A stretch of 64,000 nucleotides of DNA, taken from contig NZ_CM001514.1 of the NCBI RefSeq assembly GCF_000263715.2, positions 4,343,674 through 4,407,673 on the forward strand. Reading direction: 5' to 3'. The DNA is from Pseudomonas synxantha BG33R. Lineage in GTDB: Bacteria; Pseudomonadota; Gammaproteobacteria; Pseudomonadales; Pseudomonadaceae. Below, piece by piece: positions 56,889-64,000 of the stretch (positions within the stretch are counted from its first letter, which is position 1; each line of letters begins with the position of its first letter). The notes under the pieces were generated by a model. That model saw nothing but the letters and a program-made list of their open reading frames with translations. It searched no databases and was not told the DNA's origin. The position numbers were made by a program, and so were the translations under genes.

Positions 56889-56920
56889 GCCGTCATCGCA
56901 GGCAAGCCAGCTCCCACAGT
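56889..56920. repeat. Single REP downstream of the long repeat
   Basis: GCCGTCATCGCAGGCAAGCC... followed by AGCTCCCACA. A further degenerate REP-like piece ends in CCCCTCCCACAT near 56992. Confidence 0.8.
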
Positions 56921-57012
56921 TTGGTCGCAGGGTGTCAGGCAGAGAAGCGTCGGTTGCCAGGCCGCTATCGAGGGCAATCCCCTCCCACATGAACCCAGCA
57001 AGCGCAGCCGAA

Positions 57013-57405
57013 TCAGCTCTTGTGCAACTTGCTCATCAACTGCGCCTCGGCCTGGGTCAAGCCGCACGACTGGGTCAGTTCGTCCACCGTCGCCCCCATC
57101 CCCACCAGCTTGGCCGCCTGGGCAAAGGACAGGTTCGAAGGGTCGCGCTGTTCCAATTGCACCAGCTTATCCGGCAAAGGCCCGAGAATCGCGCGCAGTT
57201 CATGCACTTCATCGCCGACCCGCACCGCACTCTGCTGGTAATGATCCACGCGCTTGACCAGCTCCAGAATGCGCCGATCACGCACGGCATCGCGTTCGGC
57301 CTGTTGCAGGGCCAACTCCCGTTGCTGACGCATATAGCGCAGTACAAACGCCAAGGTCCCGGCCCACAACAGGGCCAGGACAATCACCGCTGCCTCAAGG
57401 AACAA
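57013..57405 (-). CDS. DUF2802-domain protein at the end of the chemotaxis operon
   Basis: This 130-aa protein has an N-terminal membrane helix (AAVIVLALLWAGTLAFVLRYM), a coiled-coil-like region (QRELALQQAERDAVRDRRILELVKR) and a C-terminal DUF2802 helix-turn-helix-like segment (AAKLVGMGATVDELTQSCGL, TQAEAQLMSKLHK). It begins directly at the cheW stop. A DUF2802 gene follows cheW in other pseudomonads; its role in chemotaxis or flagella is not known. Confidence 0.83.
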   Translation of the reverse strand: MFLEAAVIVLALLWAGTLAFVLRYMRQQRELALQQAERDAVRDRRILELVKRVDHYQQSAVRVGDEVHELRAILGPLPDKLVQLEQRDPSNLSFAQAAKLVGMGATVDELTQSCGLTQAEAQLMSKLHKS

Positions 57406-57888
57406 TCAGATGCTCTCCAGTTCCGACCACTCTTCTTCGCTCATCATCTTGTCCAGCTCAACCAGGATCAGAAGTTCGTTGTTCTTGTTGCACACGCCCT
57501 GGATGAACTTGGCCGATTCTTCGTTACCCACGTTCGGTGCGGTTTCCACTTCCGATTGGCGCAGGTAAACCACTTCGGCCACGCTATCGACCATGATCCC
57601 GACCACTTGCTTGTCGGCTTCGATGATCACGATACGGGTGTTGTCGCTGACTTCAACCGTGTCCAGGCCAAAACGCTGGCGGGTGTCGATGACTGTCACC
57701 ACATTGCCACGCAGGTTGATGATGCCCAGCACATAGCTCGGTGCACCCGGTACCGGAGCGATCTCGGTGTAGCGCAGCACTTCCTGCACGCGCATCACGT
57801 TGATGCCGTAGGTCTCGTTGTCGAGTTTGAAGGTAACCCATTGCAGGATCGGATCATCCAAACCTTGTGCGGACGCTGACTTGTTCAT
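57406..57888 (-). CDS. cheW: Chemotaxis adaptor CheW
   Basis: This 160-aa adaptor links chemoreceptors to CheA. CheW-domain segments are WVTFKLDNETYGINVMRVQE, the loop PGAPSYVLGIINLRGNVVTV and the terminal VCNKNNELLILVELDKMM. The frame is open to 57951, but MNKSASAQGLDDP at 57888 has GAAGGGG upstream at about 8 bp. It lies 79 bp downstream of the ParP-like gene. Confidence 0.94.
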   Translation of the reverse strand: MNKSASAQGLDDPILQWVTFKLDNETYGINVMRVQEVLRYTEIAPVPGAPSYVLGIINLRGNVVTVIDTRQRFGLDTVEVSDNTRIVIIEADKQVVGIMVDSVAEVVYLRQSEVETAPNVGNEESAKFIQGVCNKNNELLILVELDKMMSEEEWSELESI

Positions 57889-57967
57889 TCGTGTAACCCC
57901 TTCAAATGCCGTTATCGACGGCGTGTGTGCTATTGCGCCGCGCAACCGCACGGCCCTTATTGTTCAA

Positions 57968-58759
57968 TCAACTACGTTTGTTCTGTGGCATCGCCTTGAC
58001 CGCACCGCTGGCAATCAACTCGGCCAGTTCAGCGACATCCAGCAATGCGCACATGTGCTCAATCACGGTGCCCGCCAGCCAGGGGCGCTGGCCGCGGTGG
58101 CTGCGCCATTTGATTTCATTGGGGTCCAGGCGCAACGAGCGGCTGACTTGATGCACCGCCAGCCCCCATTCGTAGCCCTGCACCGAAATCACGTATTGCA
58201 AGCCCTGGCGGAAATCGTCGCGGTAGCGGTCGGGCATCACCCAGCGCGCGGTGTCCAGCACCTTGAGGTTGCCGGCCTGGCTGGGCAAGATGCCGAGAAA
58301 CCACTCCGGCTGGCCGAACAACGGTGTCAGCTCCTGGCCTTCCAAAGAATAGATCGAGCCCAGGCACACCAGCGGCACTGCCAGGGTCAAGCCGGCGACG
58401 TCGAATAGCAGGCACTCGAACGGCTCGGCCGCCCACGCCGGGCGGCCGTCACCGGTTACCGGCGGTGGCGTGATACTCGGCGGCAGGTGCACGTCCACCA
58501 CCGGTTCGACCACCATCGGCGCCAACACCGCAGGGGTGATCGGCACCACGACTGGAGCCTCCACCACCTGCGCATCACGCGCCTGTTCTTCCATGACGGC
58601 CTGCTGGAACTCGTCCAGCGTAGTGTCAGGCTCGACAGCAGGCTCAAGTACCAGAATCGGTTCCGGCAGCTCTTCGTCAGTCGCCTCCTGCAGCAGGGCA
58701 TCCAGGTAGGATTCCAGCGCGAGTTGCGGCCGGGTCTTGAATTCGACAGGACGGTTCAT
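57968..58759 (-). CDS. parP: CheW-domain protein, ParP-like
   Basis: This 263-aa protein has an acidic Pro/Val-rich N-terminal region (about 1-120) and a C-terminal CheW-like domain (AAEPFECLLFDVAGLTLAVP, VCLGSIYSLEGQELTPLFG, NLKVLDTARWVM). In Vibrio the homologous ParP links polar chemotaxis arrays to the ATPase ParC and to CheA. The start overlaps the parC stop (TGATG), which supports a ParC partner. The frame is open far upstream inside parC, but MNRPVEFKTRPQ at 58759 is the clear start. Confidence 0.85.
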   Translation of the reverse strand: MNRPVEFKTRPQLALESYLDALLQEATDEELPEPILVLEPAVEPDTTLDEFQQAVMEEQARDAQVVEAPVVVPITPAVLAPMVVEPVVDVHLPPSITPPPVTGDGRPAWAAEPFECLLFDVAGLTLAVPLVCLGSIYSLEGQELTPLFGQPEWFLGILPSQAGNLKVLDTARWVMPDRYRDDFRQGLQYVISVQGYEWGLAVHQVSRSLRLDPNEIKWRSHRGQRPWLAGTVIEHMCALLDVAELAELIASGAVKAMPQNKRS

Positions 58760-59547
58760 CACGCCACCTGCGCCACAAGCTGCTGCGACAGCAGATGCTT
58801 GAGCAACGCACGGTAGGCCAGCACGCCACGGCTCTTGCCATCGAACTGCGACGGCGTGAGCCCCGCACGGCTGGCATCGCGCAGGCGCGTATCCACCGGG
58901 ATGTAGCCGTTCCAGATGGTGTCCGGGTAGGCATCGCGCAATACGCGCAAAGTGCTGAGGGATGCCTGGGTACGGCGGTCGAACAAGGTCGGCACGATGC
59001 TGAACGGCAGCGCCTGTTTGCGCGAACGGTTGATCATCGCCAGGGTGCTGACCATGCGTTCCAGGCCCTTGACCGCCAGGTGCTCGGTTTGTACCGGGAT
59101 CACCAATTGCTGGCTGGCCGCCAGGGCGTTGACCATCAGCACGCCCAGCAACGGCGGGCTGTCGATGATCGCGTAGTCGAAATCCTGCCACAACTGCGCC
59201 AGGGTCTTGGCGATCACCAGGCCCAGGCCGCTCTGCCCCGGCGACTGGCGCTCAAGGGTGGCCAGCGCGGTGCTCGACGGCAACAGCGAAATGCTCTCGT
59301 TGCTGGTGGGCAGCAGCAATTGCCCGGGCAAATCCGCCGGCACGCTGCCCTTGTGCAGGAACAGGTCATAGCAGCTGTGTTCCAGCGCATCCGGGTCGTA
59401 GCCGAAATAGCTGGTCATGGAACCGTGGGGGTCGAGGTCGACCACGACCACACGCTTGCCCGCTTCGGCCAGCAAGCCGGCTAAGGCGATGGAGGTGGTG
59501 GTCTTGCCGACTCCACCCTTTTGATTGGCAACTGCCCAGACTCTCAT
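58759..59547 (-). CDS. parC: ParA-family ATPase ParC
   Basis: This 262-aa ParA/Soj-like ATPase has the deviant Walker A NQKGGVGKTTTSIALA (near residues 8-23), the DLDPHGSMTSYFGYD segment and DSPPLLGVLMVNAL. By homology with Vibrio ParC it positions chemotaxis arrays at the cell pole; it is not a chromosome partition gene, since no parB follows. The frame extends to 59589, but MRVWAVANQKGG at 59547 is the family start. Confidence 0.9.
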   Translation of the reverse strand: MRVWAVANQKGGVGKTTTSIALAGLLAEAGKRVVVVDLDPHGSMTSYFGYDPDALEHSCYDLFLHKGSVPADLPGQLLLPTSNESISLLPSSTALATLERQSPGQSGLGLVIAKTLAQLWQDFDYAIIDSPPLLGVLMVNALAASQQLVIPVQTEHLAVKGLERMVSTLAMINRSRKQALPFSIVPTLFDRRTQASLSTLRVLRDAYPDTIWNGYIPVDTRLRDASRAGLTPSQFDGKSRGVLAYRALLKHLLSQQLVAQVA

Positions 59548-59598
59548 TCGGTTGGTTCCTCCCGGCGGGCACAGGCGCGACCGAGACATGGCATAAGG

Positions 59599-60486
59599 TT
59601 ATTGAGCCGGTGACGGAGAATTGACGGCGCTTGCCCGAACCGGCGACTTTGCAGGGGTCGGTGCAGTTTGTGTGCCAGCGCGCTTCAACGCCGCATCCGG
59701 TGTTGCATTGGCCGTGCCAGTGCCGGTCAGGCTGCGACGTACATCCAGGTTGCGCGACACCACCAGCACCACCCGACGGTTGCGTGCCCGCCCTTCCACC
59801 GTGGCGTTATTGGCCACGGGCTGGAATTCACCATAGCCCACCGACGCCAGTCGCTGAGGGTTCACACCCTGCATGGCCAACATGCGCACGATGCTCGATG
59901 CACGGGCAGATGACAGTTCCCAGTTGGTCGGGTACTGCGCGGTGCTGATGGGAAAATTGTCGGTGAAGCCTTCCACATGGATCGGGTTTTCAAACGGTTT
60001 GAGGATCGCCGCCACCTTGTCGATGATGGTGAACGCCTGGTCACTGGGCAACGCATCGGCACTGGCAAACAACAGGCTGGAGTTGAGTTCGATCTCCACC
60101 CACAACTCGTTGCCGCGTACGGTCATCTGATTGGAACTGATCAGGTCACCAAAGGCGGCACTGATGTCATCGGCGATGCTTTTGAGCGGGTCACTGGTGC
60201 CGCCGACACCGGCAGCGATCTCATCGCTGTCGTTAACCAGCGGCTTGGCCGGGGTGACGGTCTTGGGCCGCTCGTCACCGATGGGAATCGGCTTGAGCGC
60301 ACGCTCGGTATCGTTGAACACGCCCACCAGTGCCTGGGAAATGATCTTGTACTTGCCTTCGTTGACCGACGAAATCGAATACATCACCACGAAAAACGCA
60401 AACAACAAGGTGATGAAGTCCGCGTAGGACACCAGCCAGCGCTCGTGGTTGACATGTTCTTCAGGCTCGCGACGGCGACGGCTCAC
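59599..60486 (-). CDS. motD: Flagellar stator protein MotD (MotB family)
   Basis: This 295-aa stator subunit has the N-terminal helix with the proton-carrying Asp (HERWLVSYADFITLLFAFFV) and a C-terminal OmpA/peptidoglycan-binding domain (HVEGFTDNFPISTAQYPTNW, LSSARASSIVRMLA, ASVGYGEFQPVANN). It pairs with MotC in the second stator set typical of pseudomonads. The gene lies 16 bp after motC. Confidence 0.93.
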   Translation of the reverse strand: MSRRRREPEEHVNHERWLVSYADFITLLFAFFVVMYSISSVNEGKYKIISQALVGVFNDTERALKPIPIGDERPKTVTPAKPLVNDSDEIAAGVGGTSDPLKSIADDISAAFGDLISSNQMTVRGNELWVEIELNSSLLFASADALPSDQAFTIIDKVAAILKPFENPIHVEGFTDNFPISTAQYPTNWELSSARASSIVRMLAMQGVNPQRLASVGYGEFQPVANNATVEGRARNRRVVLVVSRNLDVRRSLTGTGTANATPDAALKRAGTQTAPTPAKSPVRASAVNSPSPAQ

Positions 60487-60502
60487 AGGCGGTTCCTCCC
60501 CA

Positions 60503-61243
60503 TCAATCCATGAAGCCCTGGAGCTTCAATTCGATGGAGCGCGGGTTCTCACCTTCGGCAATCGACAGGATGCCTTCAAGCAGCATTTCGCGATAACGTG
60601 ACTGGCGCATGGCAATTGACTTGAGCTTGCTGGCCACCGGCAGCAGCACCAGGTTGGCACTGGCCACGCCGTAGATGGTCGCCACAAACGCCACGGCAAT
60701 ACCGCTGCCCAGTTGCGAAGGATCAGCCAGGTTGCCCATCACGTGGATCAGGCCCATCACCGCACCGATGATGCCGATGGTCGGCGCGTAGCCGCCCATG
60801 CTTTCAAAGACTTTGGCCGCATTGATGTCACGGCTTTCCTGGGTGTAGAAATCCACCTCCAGGATGCTGCGGATCGCTTCCGGCTCAGCGCCGTCCACCA
60901 GCAACTGCAGGCCCTTGCGTGCGTAGCTGTCGGGCTCGGCATCGGCCACGCCTTCCAGGCCCAGCAAACCTTCCTTGCGGGCAGTGAGGCTCCAGTTGAC
61001 CACGCGGTCGATGCCGCCGGGCAGGTCGACCCGTGGCGGGAAAATGATCCACACCAGGATCTGCATGGCCCGCTTGAACGAGCTCAGCGGCGACTGCAAC
61101 AGCGCCGCGCCCACGGTGCCACCAATGACGATCAGCGCCGCCGGGCCATTGGCCAGGGCGCCGAGGTGGCCGCCTTCGAGGTAGTTGCCGCCGATGATGG
61201 CGACAAACGCCATGGTGATCCCGATCAGGCTCAAGACATCCAT
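60503..61243 (-). CDS. motC: Flagellar stator protein MotC (MotA family)
   Basis: This 246-aa protein has four membrane helices: two at the N-terminus (LIGITMAFVAIIGGNYLEGG, ALIVIGGTVGAALLQSPL) and two after residue 150 (YAPTIGIIGAVMGLIHVMGN, IAVAFVATIYGVASANLVLL). The cytoplasmic loop between them contacts FliG. ATG overlaps the cheB stop by one base (TGATG). It forms the proton-driven stator with MotD. Confidence 0.93.
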   Translation of the reverse strand: MDVLSLIGITMAFVAIIGGNYLEGGHLGALANGPAALIVIGGTVGAALLQSPLSSFKRAMQILVWIIFPPRVDLPGGIDRVVNWSLTARKEGLLGLEGVADAEPDSYARKGLQLLVDGAEPEAIRSILEVDFYTQESRDINAAKVFESMGGYAPTIGIIGAVMGLIHVMGNLADPSQLGSGIAVAFVATIYGVASANLVLLPVASKLKSIAMRQSRYREMLLEGILSIAEGENPRSIELKLQGFMD

Positions 61244-62373
61244 CAGAGGCAGGCCTCCACCAGATGCTTGCCGATGTCGTCCAGGCTGTAGACCGCGTCA
61301 GCCAGGTCAGCCTTGACGATGGCCATGGGCATGCCATAGATCACACAGCTGGCTTCGTCCTGGGCCCAGATGGCGCTGCCGCCCTGCTTGAGCAGGCGTG
61401 CGCCTTCACGGCCATCGGCGCCCATGCCGGTGAGCACCACCGCCAGAACTTTGTCACCGTAGGACTTGGCCGCCGAACCGAAGGTGATATCCACACACGG
61501 CTTGTAGTTCAAGCGCTCGTCGCCCGGCAGGATTTTGATCGCACCACGGCCGTCCACCATCATCTGCTTGCCACCCGGCGCCAGCAGCGCCAGGCCAGGA
61601 CGCAGGATGTCGCCATCCTCGGCTTCCTTGACGGTGATCCGGCACAGCTTGTCCAGGCGCTCGGCGAACGCCTTGGTGAACGCCGCGGGCATGTGCTGCA
61701 CCAGCACAATCGGCGCCGGGAAGTTGGCCGGCAGCTGGGTCAACACCCGCTGCAAGGCCACCGGGCCGCCGGTGGAGGTACCGATGGCAACCAGCTTGTA
61801 AGCCTTGCGCTTGGGCGCTGGCGAATGGGTGCTCGGTGTAGCGGCGGCACGTACCGGCGCCACCGCAGGCCGAGCCACCGGCGCAGGGGCCGGGCGTGCA
61901 AACGATGAGGTTGGTGCAGCCGCTACGGGCGCAGGCGTAGGTGCCGGCGCAGGTGCACTGAACAGGCTACGACGGTTACTGCGTGAGATGCTGTGCACCT
62001 TCTCGCACAGCATCTGCTTGACCTTGTCGGGGTTGCGCGAGATGTCTTCGAAATTCTTCGGCAGAAAATCCACCGCGCCGGCATCCAGCGCGTCGAGGGT
62101 CACCCGTGCGCCTTCGTGAGTCAGCGACGAGAACATCAATACCGGGGTGGGGCAGCGCTGCATGATGTGACGCACGGCGGTAATGCCGTCCATCATTGGC
62201 ATCTCGTAGTCCATGGTGATCACGTCCGGCTTCAACGCGATGGCCTGATCGATCGCCTCTTTACCGTTGGTGGCCGTGCCGACCACCTGGATCGTTGGAT
62301 CGGCGGAAAGAATTTCCGAGACGCGGCGGCGGAAGAAACCCGAATCGTCCACCACCAGGACCTTGACTGCCAT
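61243..62373 (-). CDS. cheB: Chemotaxis methylesterase CheB
   Basis: This 376-aa protein-glutamate methylesterase has a receiver domain with D9-D10 and Asp55 ([13 protein letters not shown]). A long Pro/Ala-rich linker (about 145-185) leads to a catalytic domain with the Ser in GTSTGGP, His in [11 protein letters not shown] and Asp in [12 protein letters not shown]. It removes methyl groups from receptors when phosphorylated by CheA. The frame extends to 62400, but [12 protein letters not shown] at 62373 is the start. Confidence 0.94.
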   Translation of the reverse strand: MAVKVLVVDDSGFFRRRVSEILSADPTIQVVGTATNGKEAIDQAIALKPDVITMDYEMPMMDGITAVRHIMQRCPTPVLMFSSLTHEGARVTLDALDAGAVDFLPKNFEDISRNPDKVKQMLCEKVHSISRSNRRSLFSAPAPAPTPAPVAAAPTSSFARPAPAPVARPAVAPVRAAATPSTHSPAPKRKAYKLVAIGTSTGGPVALQRVLTQLPANFPAPIVLVQHMPAAFTKAFAERLDKLCRITVKEAEDGDILRPGLALLAPGGKQMMVDGRGAIKILPGDERLNYKPCVDITFGSAAKSYGDKVLAVVLTGMGADGREGARLLKQGGSAIWAQDEASCVIYGMPMAIVKADLADAVYSLDDIGKHLVEACL

Positions 62374-62421
62374 AAACACTCCGTTAGGTGGGGCGGGCAT
62401 GACCGCCCTGCCCCACCAGAA

Positions 62422-64000
62422 TCAAATACGCCGTGCGGCGTAACGCTTGAGCATGCTTGGAACATCGAGAATCAACGCGATCCGACCGTCACCGGTAATA
62501 GTCGCGCCCGACATGCCCGGGGTGCCCTGCAGCATCTTGCCCAAAGGCTTGATCACCACTTCTTCCTGGCCCACCAGTTGATCGACCACAAAGCCGATGC
62601 GCTGGGTGCCCACGGACAGAATCACCACATGGCCTTCACGCTGCTCTTCATGCTTGGCCGACGCCACCAGCCAACGCTTGAGGTAGAACAATGGCAATGC
62701 CTTGTCGCGCACGATCACCACTTCCTGGCCGTCCACCACGTTGGTGCGCGACAGGTCGAGGTGGAAAATTTCGTTGACGTTGACCAGCGGGAAAGCGAAC
62801 GCCTGGTTGCCCAGCATCACCATCAGCGTCGGCATGATCGCCAGGGTCAACGGCACCTTGATGACGATCTTGGAGCCCTGGCCCTTGGTCGAGTAGATGT
62901 TGATCGAGCCGTTGAGCTGGCTGATCTTGGTTTTCACCACGTCCATGCCGACGCCACGGCCGGATACGTCGGAAATCTCGGTCTTGGTCGAGAAGCCCGG
63001 GGCGAAGATCAGGTTGTAGCACTCGGTGTCGGTCAGACGGTCGGCGGCGTCCTTGTCCATCACGCCGCGCTTGACCGCGATATTGCGCAAGATGGTCGGG
63101 TCCATGCCTTTGCCGTCATCGGTGATCGACAGCAGGATGTGGTCGCCCTCTTGCTCTGCGGCCAGGATCACCTTGCCGTTACGCGACTTGCCGGCGGCTT
63201 CGCGTTCTTCCGGGGTTTCTACCCCGTGGTCGACCGCGTTGCGCACCAAGTGGACCAGCGGGTCGGCGAGGGCCTCGACCAGGTTTTTATCCAGGTCGGT
63301 TTCTTCACCCACCAGTTCCAGGTTGATTTCTTTCTTGAGCTGGCGCGCCAGATCGCGGACCAGGCGCGGGAAGCGGCCAAAGACTTTCTTGATCGGCTGC
63401 ATCCGCGTTTTCATCACGGCAGTTTGCAAGTCGGCGGTGACCACATCGAGGTTCGACACGGCCTTTTGCATGGCTTCGTCGCCGCTGTTCAGGCCCAGGC
63501 GCACCAGGCGGTTACGCACCAGCACCAGTTCGCCGACCATGTTCATGATGTCGTCCAGGCGTGCGGTATCGACGCGCACGGTGGTTTCGGCTTCACTGGC
63601 GGGCTTTTCCGCCGCGGCCGGTGCCGCTGCACGGGCAGGTGCCGGCGCGGGTGCCGGCTTGGCGACCGGCGCCGACGCTTTGGCGGCCGCCGGTGCGGCA
63701 GTGGCGACCGCTGCGGCGGCAGCTGGCGCCACTTCGGTGAACTTGCCTTTACCGTGCAGCTCGTCCAGCAGCGCTTCGAACTCGTGATCGGAGATCAACC
63801 CGTCGTCGGCAGGCACAGCCTTGGTGGCCGGGGCGGCAGCTGTGGCCGCGACTTCCGGCAGGGCTTCGGCCACAAAGGTGCCTTTGCCATGCAGTTGGTC
63901 GAGCAGTGCTTCGAACTCATCGTCGGTAATGTCGGTGCTGGCATTGGCATCCGGCACTTGCGGCGGCGCCACAGGGGCCACGGCATCGGCCGCGAACTGG
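62422..64000 (-). CDS. cheA: Chemotaxis histidine kinase CheA (N-terminus beyond the window)
   Basis: The frame is open to the right edge, so the protein lacks its start and P1 phosphotransfer domain here; about 525 C-terminal residues are visible. They contain two near-identical motifs (EFEALLDQLHGKG and EFEALLDELHGKG) in an Ala/Pro-rich linker, the P3 dimerisation helices (RLDDIMNMVGELVLVRNRL) and the P4 ATPase (HLVRNAVDHGVE, DDGKGMDP, GFSTKTEISDVSGRGVGMDVV). The P5 CheW-like end follows (FPLVNVNEIFHL through GDGRIALILDVPSML). It autophosphorylates and feeds CheY and CheB. It is the most upstream gene seen of the operon. Confidence 0.96.
   Translation of the reverse strand, partial: QFAADAVAPVAPPQVPDANASTDITDDEFEALLDQLHGKGTFVAEALPEVAATAAAPATKAVPADDGLISDHEFEALLDELHGKGKFTEVAPAAAAAVATAAPAAAKASAPVAKPAPAPAPARAAAPAAAEKPASEAETTVRVDTARLDDIMNMVGELVLVRNRLVRLGLNSGDEAMQKAVSNLDVVTADLQTAVMKTRMQPIKKVFGRFPRLVRDLARQLKKEINLELVGEETDLDKNLVEALADPLVHLVRNAVDHGVETPEEREAAGKSRNGKVILAAEQEGDHILLSITDDGKGMDPTILRNIAVKRGVMDKDAADRLTDTECYNLIFAPGFSTKTEISDVSGRGVGMDVVKTKISQLNGSINIYSTKGQGSKIVIKVPLTLAIMPTLMVMLGNQAFAFPLVNVNEIFHLDLSRTNVVDGQEVVIVRDKALPLFYLKRWLVASAKHEEQREGHVVILSVGTQRIGFVVDQLVGQEEVVIKPLGKMLQGTPGMSGATITGDGRIALILDVPSMLKRYAARRI

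Noticed and set aside
58759..59547. Chromosome or plasmid partition parA
   Set aside because: No parB follows. The gene overlaps a CheW-domain partner inside the chemotaxis operon, so it is the ParC type.

Overview
The window looks like a chromosomal segment of a fluorescent pseudomonad, probably the Pseudomonas fluorescens group. It carries pyoverdine genes (pvdS, pvdG, pvdL, pvdH and an mbtH-like gene), a pseudomonad-type cheA-cheB-motC-motD-parC-parP-cheW chemotaxis operon, the acyclic terpene (atu) genes first described in Pseudomonas, and many REP/REPIN-type palindromes between genes. Codon use and GC content look uniform. I saw no rRNA, tRNA, CRISPR array, prophage or transposase. Species placement is inference.

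Layout. 1-7.4 kb: purine (urate/allantoin) catabolism: puuE, uraD, alc, allA, puuD, an NCS2 permease and a Tsx-like outer-membrane channel, all on the + strand. Together they cover urate to glyoxylate plus urea, except the 5-hydroxyisourate hydrolase, which is not in view. 7.4-16.5 kb: a patatin-like protein and LpxL-type acyltransferase (-), then the division-site operon minC-minD-minE with rluA, aminopeptidase apeB, a small membrane protein and a large MscS-family channel (+). 16.9-18.6 kb: mbtH-like gene and pvdH (-) behind a PvdS-type promoter. 18.8-25.1 kb: an AmpDh3-like amidase, the DsbRS-type two-component system (-) and a divergent dsbD-dsbE-dsbG operon (+) for periplasmic disulfide reduction/isomerisation. 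25.3-39.8 kb: the 12.9-kb NRPS gene pvdL with pvdG (-), divergent from the iron-starvation sigma gene pvdS (+), which has a Fur box.

40-49.8 kb: a solute-binding protein, then atuR (-) divergent from atuABCDEF (+), for degradation of citronellol/geraniol-type terpenes. atuG and atuH do not follow. 49.9-56.4 kb: a DEDDh exonuclease, nucleoside phosphorylase ppnP, a MOSC protein, cheV behind a FliA-type promoter, an uncharacterised 149-aa helical protein, a NarL-type two-component pair and a YegS-like lipid kinase. 57-64 kb: the chemotaxis operon (-), with cheA cut by the right edge.

The main unexplained structures are non-coding. Two copies of a ~315-330 bp intergenic element (16481-16795 and 56539-56870) keep the same nested stem architecture while their arm sequences change in a compensating way. 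Two identical AtuR-type operator cores lie in mirrored orientation. A hairpin splits minC from minD. An 11-bp-period direct repeat lies between dsbR and dsbD. REP elements of three sequence classes are scattered throughout, one of them inside the atu operon.
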